Assembly (NCBI GenBank): GCA_947177465.1
Contig: CAMWUP010000107.1
Location: 1-6,959, forward strand
DNA from: an uncultured Lachnospiraceae bacterium
GTDB lineage: Bacteria > Bacillota > Clostridia > Lachnospirales > Lachnospiraceae
Reading direction: 5' to 3'
DNA: 6,959 bases
Shown: one piece after another, positions 4,629 to 6,959 of the stretch
Layout: the number at the start of each line of letters is the position of its first letter
Position numbering within the stretch: the first letter of the stretch is position 1
Made by a program: the position numbers and the translations under genes
The notes under the pieces: generated by a model
What the model was told of the DNA's origin: nothing
The model's input: only the letters and a program-made list of their open reading frames with translations
The model's database searches: none

Positions 4629-5357
4629 ATGCTGCGGGTAGCGGTCTGCGACGATGATGAAAAGGCTTTGGGAGAAACCATGGCTATGCTTGAAGAATAT
4701 AATAAAATCCGGCTGCAGGCGGACGGCTACCCAAGCGGGAAGGCTCTTCTGGAGGCAGGGAAAAAGTATGATGTCCTGCTGCTTGATATCGATATGGAGG
4801 ACCTTGACGGCATTGAGACGGCGAAGCGAATCAGAGAGACGGACAGGGACGTGAAGCTGATTTATATCACCAATTACAGTGATTACACGATTTTTGCCTT
4901 TGCCGTGCACGCTTTTGCCTATCTGCTGAAGCCTCTTAAAAAGGAGGAGTTGTACGCGCAGCTTGACGAGGCGTGCGCCTATGGCTTTTTCCGACAGGAG
5001 CCGGAGCTGGAATTTCAGGCAAAGGAGGGCATTGTCCATGTCAAACCCTCCGCCATCCTGTGTTTTGAGTACTGCGAGCGGCAGGTGCTTCTGCATACGG
5101 AAAAGCGTATCTGGCACCTGAAGCGGAAAATCACGGAAGTGGCGGAGGAGATGGCGCCATACGGCTTTGCCGTGCCCCACAAGAGTTTTGTGGTGAATTT
5201 GTATGCGGTTGAGAGAATCTATGGCTATGAACTGACACTGACAGACGGGCGCAGGATTCCTCTGTCACAAAAGAAATCCGTACAGTTTCGAGCGGCGCTG
5301 AACCGGTATCTTGCGGAAGAAAGGGGGACGTACAGTTGGAAATCCTGGTCTACCTGA
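4629..5357 (+). CDS. LytTR-family response regulator
   Basis: This 242-residue two-component response regulator is a DNA-binding transcription factor. The receiver domain (1-120) has the acidic pocket DDD at 8-10, the phosphoacceptor Asp53 in VLLLDIDMEDLDG, the conserved Thr81 (YITNYS) and Lys101 (LLKPLKK). The output domain (about 130-235) is a LytTR domain, recognised by strands EGIVHVKPSAILCFEY, KRIWHLKRKITEVAEE, the FAVPHKSFVVNLYAVERIYG segment and TLTDGRRIPLSQKK near the end. Length matches AgrA/ComE/VirR-type regulators. The ATG at 4629 follows AGGGAGGG. Its 3' end overlaps the kinase gene by 22 nt, so the two are cotranslated. Targets are not visible here; LytTR regulators often bind paired direct repeats upstream of their own or nearby operons, and I found no convincing pair in the 39-nt gap ahead of this gene. 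Confidence 0.95.
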   Translation: MLRVAVCDDDEKALGETMAMLEEYNKIRLQADGYPSGKALLEAGKKYDVLLLDIDMEDLDGIETAKRIRETDRDVKLIYITNYSDYTIFAFAVHAFAYLLKPLKKEELYAQLDEACAYGFFRQEPELEFQAKEGIVHVKPSAILCFEYCERQVLLHTEKRIWHLKRKITEVAEEMAPYGFAVPHKSFVVNLYAVERIYGYELTLTDGRRIPLSQKKSVQFRAALNRYLAEERGTYSWKSWST

Positions 5358-6649
5358 TACTTCCCTGCGTGGGAAGTATCTTTCTTGTCGGCGCCATGTT
5401 TTACGGCGCTTACCGGATTGCGGGACAGCCGAAGCTGTCAGGGCGCGTCTGGGGGCTCATGGCGGCATATACGGCAGTCAATGTAGCGTGCTCCCTGTTT
5501 GGAAGCACTTGGCTCAATCTTGCCTTTGGCGTTTTGTTTCCCTTTGCGGCAATGTGGATTCTGAAAACCTCCAAATCCTGCCTTGTGCCGTATTTTATTC
5601 TGTCCGCGGCGGTTTTTCTGACGGACGTTGTCGTGATTACGGGCTATGAAATGCTGCTCGTCTCAGGAATTTTGTTTCTCAATTCTCAGGAGCTTTTGTA
5701 CATTCTACTGGTGGTATCGGATAGAATGATAGAATTTATGGTAATCTGTCTGATTGCCATGATAGCAGGGAAAAGGACGGGAAGGCATATTACGGTGCGG
5801 CAGGTTGCGCTGTCCATTCTGCTGCCGTTGTTTTCCGTGTTTCATATGTATTGTATGATATACCTGATGCAGATTTACATGGTGGAGGGTTCTGTATTTC
5901 TTCTGCTGGCCAATCTGCTGATGCTCATCGGTCTGAATATTTATTTCTGTGTGCTGGTCGATGTGATGAGTGAGAATCACAGGCTGGAGAATGAACGGAA
6001 TCTCTACCGCAGGCAGTCGGAAATGCAGTACCGCTATTATGCGCGGGAAGAGGAAAAGTATGAAGAGTCCCGAAAGCTGATTCATGATATCCGCAACCAC
6101 ATTCTTGCGCTGGAGGCGCTGTATGACAATGAAAGGGCGGAAGCGGCGGCGCATTATGCTGGTGATATCCACCAAATGCTGAACAGCCTTGGACAGAAAT
6201 ACTACACCTCGGCAAAGCTTTTAAACATAATTCTTAACGACAAAGCGCGGCAGATGCAGCATGCAGGAATCAGGGAGGATATTAAGGTGGGCGAGCTGTC
6301 TCTGGATTTTATGCGTGATATGGACGTGACAGCGCTGTTTGCCAATCTGCTGGACAATGCAATCGCCGCGGCACAGGAGAGCAGGGAAGGCTTTGTAAAG
6401 CTGCGGATAAATACGGTACGGCAGTTTGTCTCCATCATAGTGGAAAACAGCAGCGATAAAGAGCCGGTAAAGACAAAATCCGGCTTCCGCTCCGGCAAGA
6501 AAGGGCATGAGGGAGTGGGAATAGGGAGCATTAGACGGACGGTGGAGCAGTATGGGGGCGACGTGCAGTTTGAATGGGCGGATGGTGTGTTTACCGCAAA
6601 AGTGATGCTGGCAGCGGAAAAATGTGAGAAGGATGGAAGAAGCTTATAA
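5336..6649 (+). CDS. Polytopic GHKL sensor histidine kinase (AgrC/VirS-like)
   Basis: This 437-residue membrane histidine kinase is the cognate partner of the LytTR regulator just upstream. The N-terminal half (1-210) is almost entirely hydrophobic, with six or seven predicted transmembrane helices, as in AgrC/ComD peptide sensors. A charged, probably coiled-coil linker follows (211-247). The phosphoacceptor is His250 in RKLIHDIRNHILAL. The GHKL ATPase domain has the N-box FANLLDNAIAAA (335-346) and G-box EGVGIGSIRRTVEQYGG (392-408). The start is TTG at 5336, supported by AAGGGGGA about 7 nt upstream and by the hydrophobic first helix starting at once; it overlaps the regulator's stop. No agrB- or agrD-like gene is in the window, so the ligand is unknown. 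The operon ends at the terminator at 6666-6704. Confidence 0.94.
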   Translation: MEILVYLILPCVGSIFLVGAMFYGAYRIAGQPKLSGRVWGLMAAYTAVNVACSLFGSTWLNLAFGVLFPFAAMWILKTSKSCLVPYFILSAAVFLTDVVVITGYEMLLVSGILFLNSQELLYILLVVSDRMIEFMVICLIAMIAGKRTGRHITVRQVALSILLPLFSVFHMYCMIYLMQIYMVEGSVFLLLANLLMLIGLNIYFCVLVDVMSENHRLENERNLYRRQSEMQYRYYAREEEKYEESRKLIHDIRNHILALEALYDNERAEAAAHYAGDIHQMLNSLGQKYYTSAKLLNIILNDKARQMQHAGIREDIKVGELSLDFMRDMDVTALFANLLDNAIAAAQESREGFVKLRINTVRQFVSIIVENSSDKEPVKTKSGFRSGKKGHEGVGIGSIRRTVEQYGGDVQFEWADGVFTAKVMLAAEKCEKDGRSL

Positions 6650-6665
6650 CAGACTGTATCTTAGG

Positions 6666-6704
6666 AGCAATATGCCTTACCTTGGGTAAAGCATATTGCT
6701 TTTT
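6666..6704 (+). terminator. Rho-independent terminator after the kinase gene
   Basis: The arms AGCAATATGC (6666-6675) and GCATATTGCT (6691-6700) are exact reverse complements. The stem continues after one C-A mismatch with TTACC (6677-6681) pairing GGTAA (6685-6689) around a TTG loop. The 3' arm runs into a T-run (6700-6704). It lies 17 nt after the kinase stop, so it closes the two-component operon and separates it from the small membrane-protein ORF. Confidence 0.9.
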
Positions 6705-6773
6705 CTGTGGGGGAAATCTAAAATGAAGGCAAGAAAAATAAGCAGAATAATACGGATACAGGAGGGAAGCAAT

Positions 6774-6956
6774 ATGCTGGCAGCGGGACTGCTGTTTGGA
6801 AGCTTTATATGCTTTGGGTTTCCCATCGGGGGCGCTATCTTGTTGGCGCGCAGGAGGAGGGGCGCGGGAAAAGCGTTTTTTATGGGCGTGCTGGCGTGTA
6901 TCGTAAGCCAGCCCTTACTGCGGCTGCCGCTCTTACAGCTTGTACTGCCGCAGTAA
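6774..6956 (+). CDS. Short hydrophobic membrane protein, probably the N-terminal piece of a longer one
   Basis: The 60-residue frame from ATG 6774 is preceded by GGAGGG (6761-6766) at 7 nt. An in-frame ATG at 6723 with GGGGGA upstream is an alternative start adding 17 basic residues. The protein has two hydrophobic segments, MLAAGLLFGSFICFGFPIGG (1-20, running to about 25) and AFFMGVLACIVSQPLLRLPL (34-53), separated by the basic loop ARRRRGAGK. This pattern, especially 'SQ.LLR.PLLQ', resembles the N-terminus of YhfC-type polytopic membrane proteins, which are much longer; I hold that match only weakly. The TAA at 6954-6956 falls within a perfect 12-bp inverted repeat ending at the window edge. 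The gene may be truncated, frameshifted or continue in another frame beyond the window. Being behind a terminator, it needs its own promoter, and none is clear in 6705-6773. Confidence 0.6.
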   Translation: MLAAGLLFGSFICFGFPIGGAILLARRRRGAGKAFFMGVLACIVSQPLLRLPLLQLVLPQ

Positions 6957-6959
6957 GGG
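6912..6959. repeat. Perfect 12-bp inverted repeat at the right edge
   Basis: CCCTTACTGCGG (6912-6923) and CCGCAGTAAGGG (6948-6959) are exact reverse complements separated by 24 nt. The second arm contains the TAA stop of the short membrane ORF and ends on the last base of the window, so the true arm length is unknown. There is no T-run inside the window. Confidence 0.75.

Noticed and set aside
4278..5180. A 300-codon open frame on the minus strand
   Set aside because: It lies opposite the sigma pseudogene and the response regulator, whose receiver and LytTR motifs are unmistakable. The minus-strand product has no recognisable domain and is a shadow.
5705..6215. Minus-strand frames of 96 and 156 codons opposite the kinase
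   Set aside because: They lie across the kinase linker and His-box coding sequence, have no ribosome binding sites and no recognisable domain.
1..6959. CRISPR array, tRNA, rRNA, transposase or IS ends
   Set aside because: No regularly spaced repeats, tRNA-like cloverleaf, rRNA sequence or transposase motif was seen on either strand.

Overview
The window looks like a chromosomal segment from a gut-type Clostridia, most likely Lachnospiraceae. I infer this from the moderate GC with AT-rich intergenic DNA, the strong AGGAGG-type ribosome binding sites, the frequent TTG starts and the protein types: a Lachnospiraceae-style ECF sigma factor paired with a membrane protein, and a LytTR/GHKL two-component system. 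Every convincing complete gene is on the plus strand. A partial gene runs off the left edge on the minus strand.

Left part (1-383): a divergent intergenic region. It holds the start of a minus-strand gene (MKKYNISPEYGI...), a decayed-looking minus-strand reading frame just ahead of it, and two divergent copies of ATATGGTATAAT. These read as extended -10 promoters, and the plus-strand copy sits in a 16-bp perfect palindrome. Genes from 384 to about 2899 form a compact same-strand cluster: an O6-alkylguanine-DNA alkyltransferase (ogt), a VOC/glyoxalase-fold protein, a PNPOx-like split-barrel flavoprotein, an unassigned protein with an ADP-ribosyltransferase-like N-terminal motif, and a GNAT acetyltransferase. 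The GNAT gene is broken by one in-frame amber codon.

Middle (2900-4628): a leader with three successive inverted repeats precedes an intact ECF sigma factor gene. That gene overlaps, by ATGA, a single-pass membrane protein that is probably its anti-sigma partner. A second, unrelated ECF sigma gene follows at 4280-4589. It is clearly a pseudogene, with two single-base frameshifts and no region 4, yet it keeps an excellent ribosome binding site that can pair with an upstream CCTCCTT.

Right part (4629-6959): a LytTR response regulator overlaps a polytopic GHKL histidine kinase of the AgrC/VirS type and ends at a good intrinsic terminator (6666-6704). A short membrane-protein ORF follows. It resembles only the N-terminus of a longer polytopic membrane protein and stops at 6956, inside a perfect 12-bp inverted repeat that ends exactly at the window edge.

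The overall picture is a regulatory and small-enzyme accessory region with ongoing gene decay (one nonsense mutation, one frameshifted sigma gene, one probable remnant, one short or truncated membrane ORF). I do not see a defence system, CRISPR array, transposase, tRNA or rRNA. No clearly new multi-gene system is demonstrated. The best candidates for novelty are the ADP-ribosyltransferase-like protein at 1824-2393 and the structured leader of the ECF operon.
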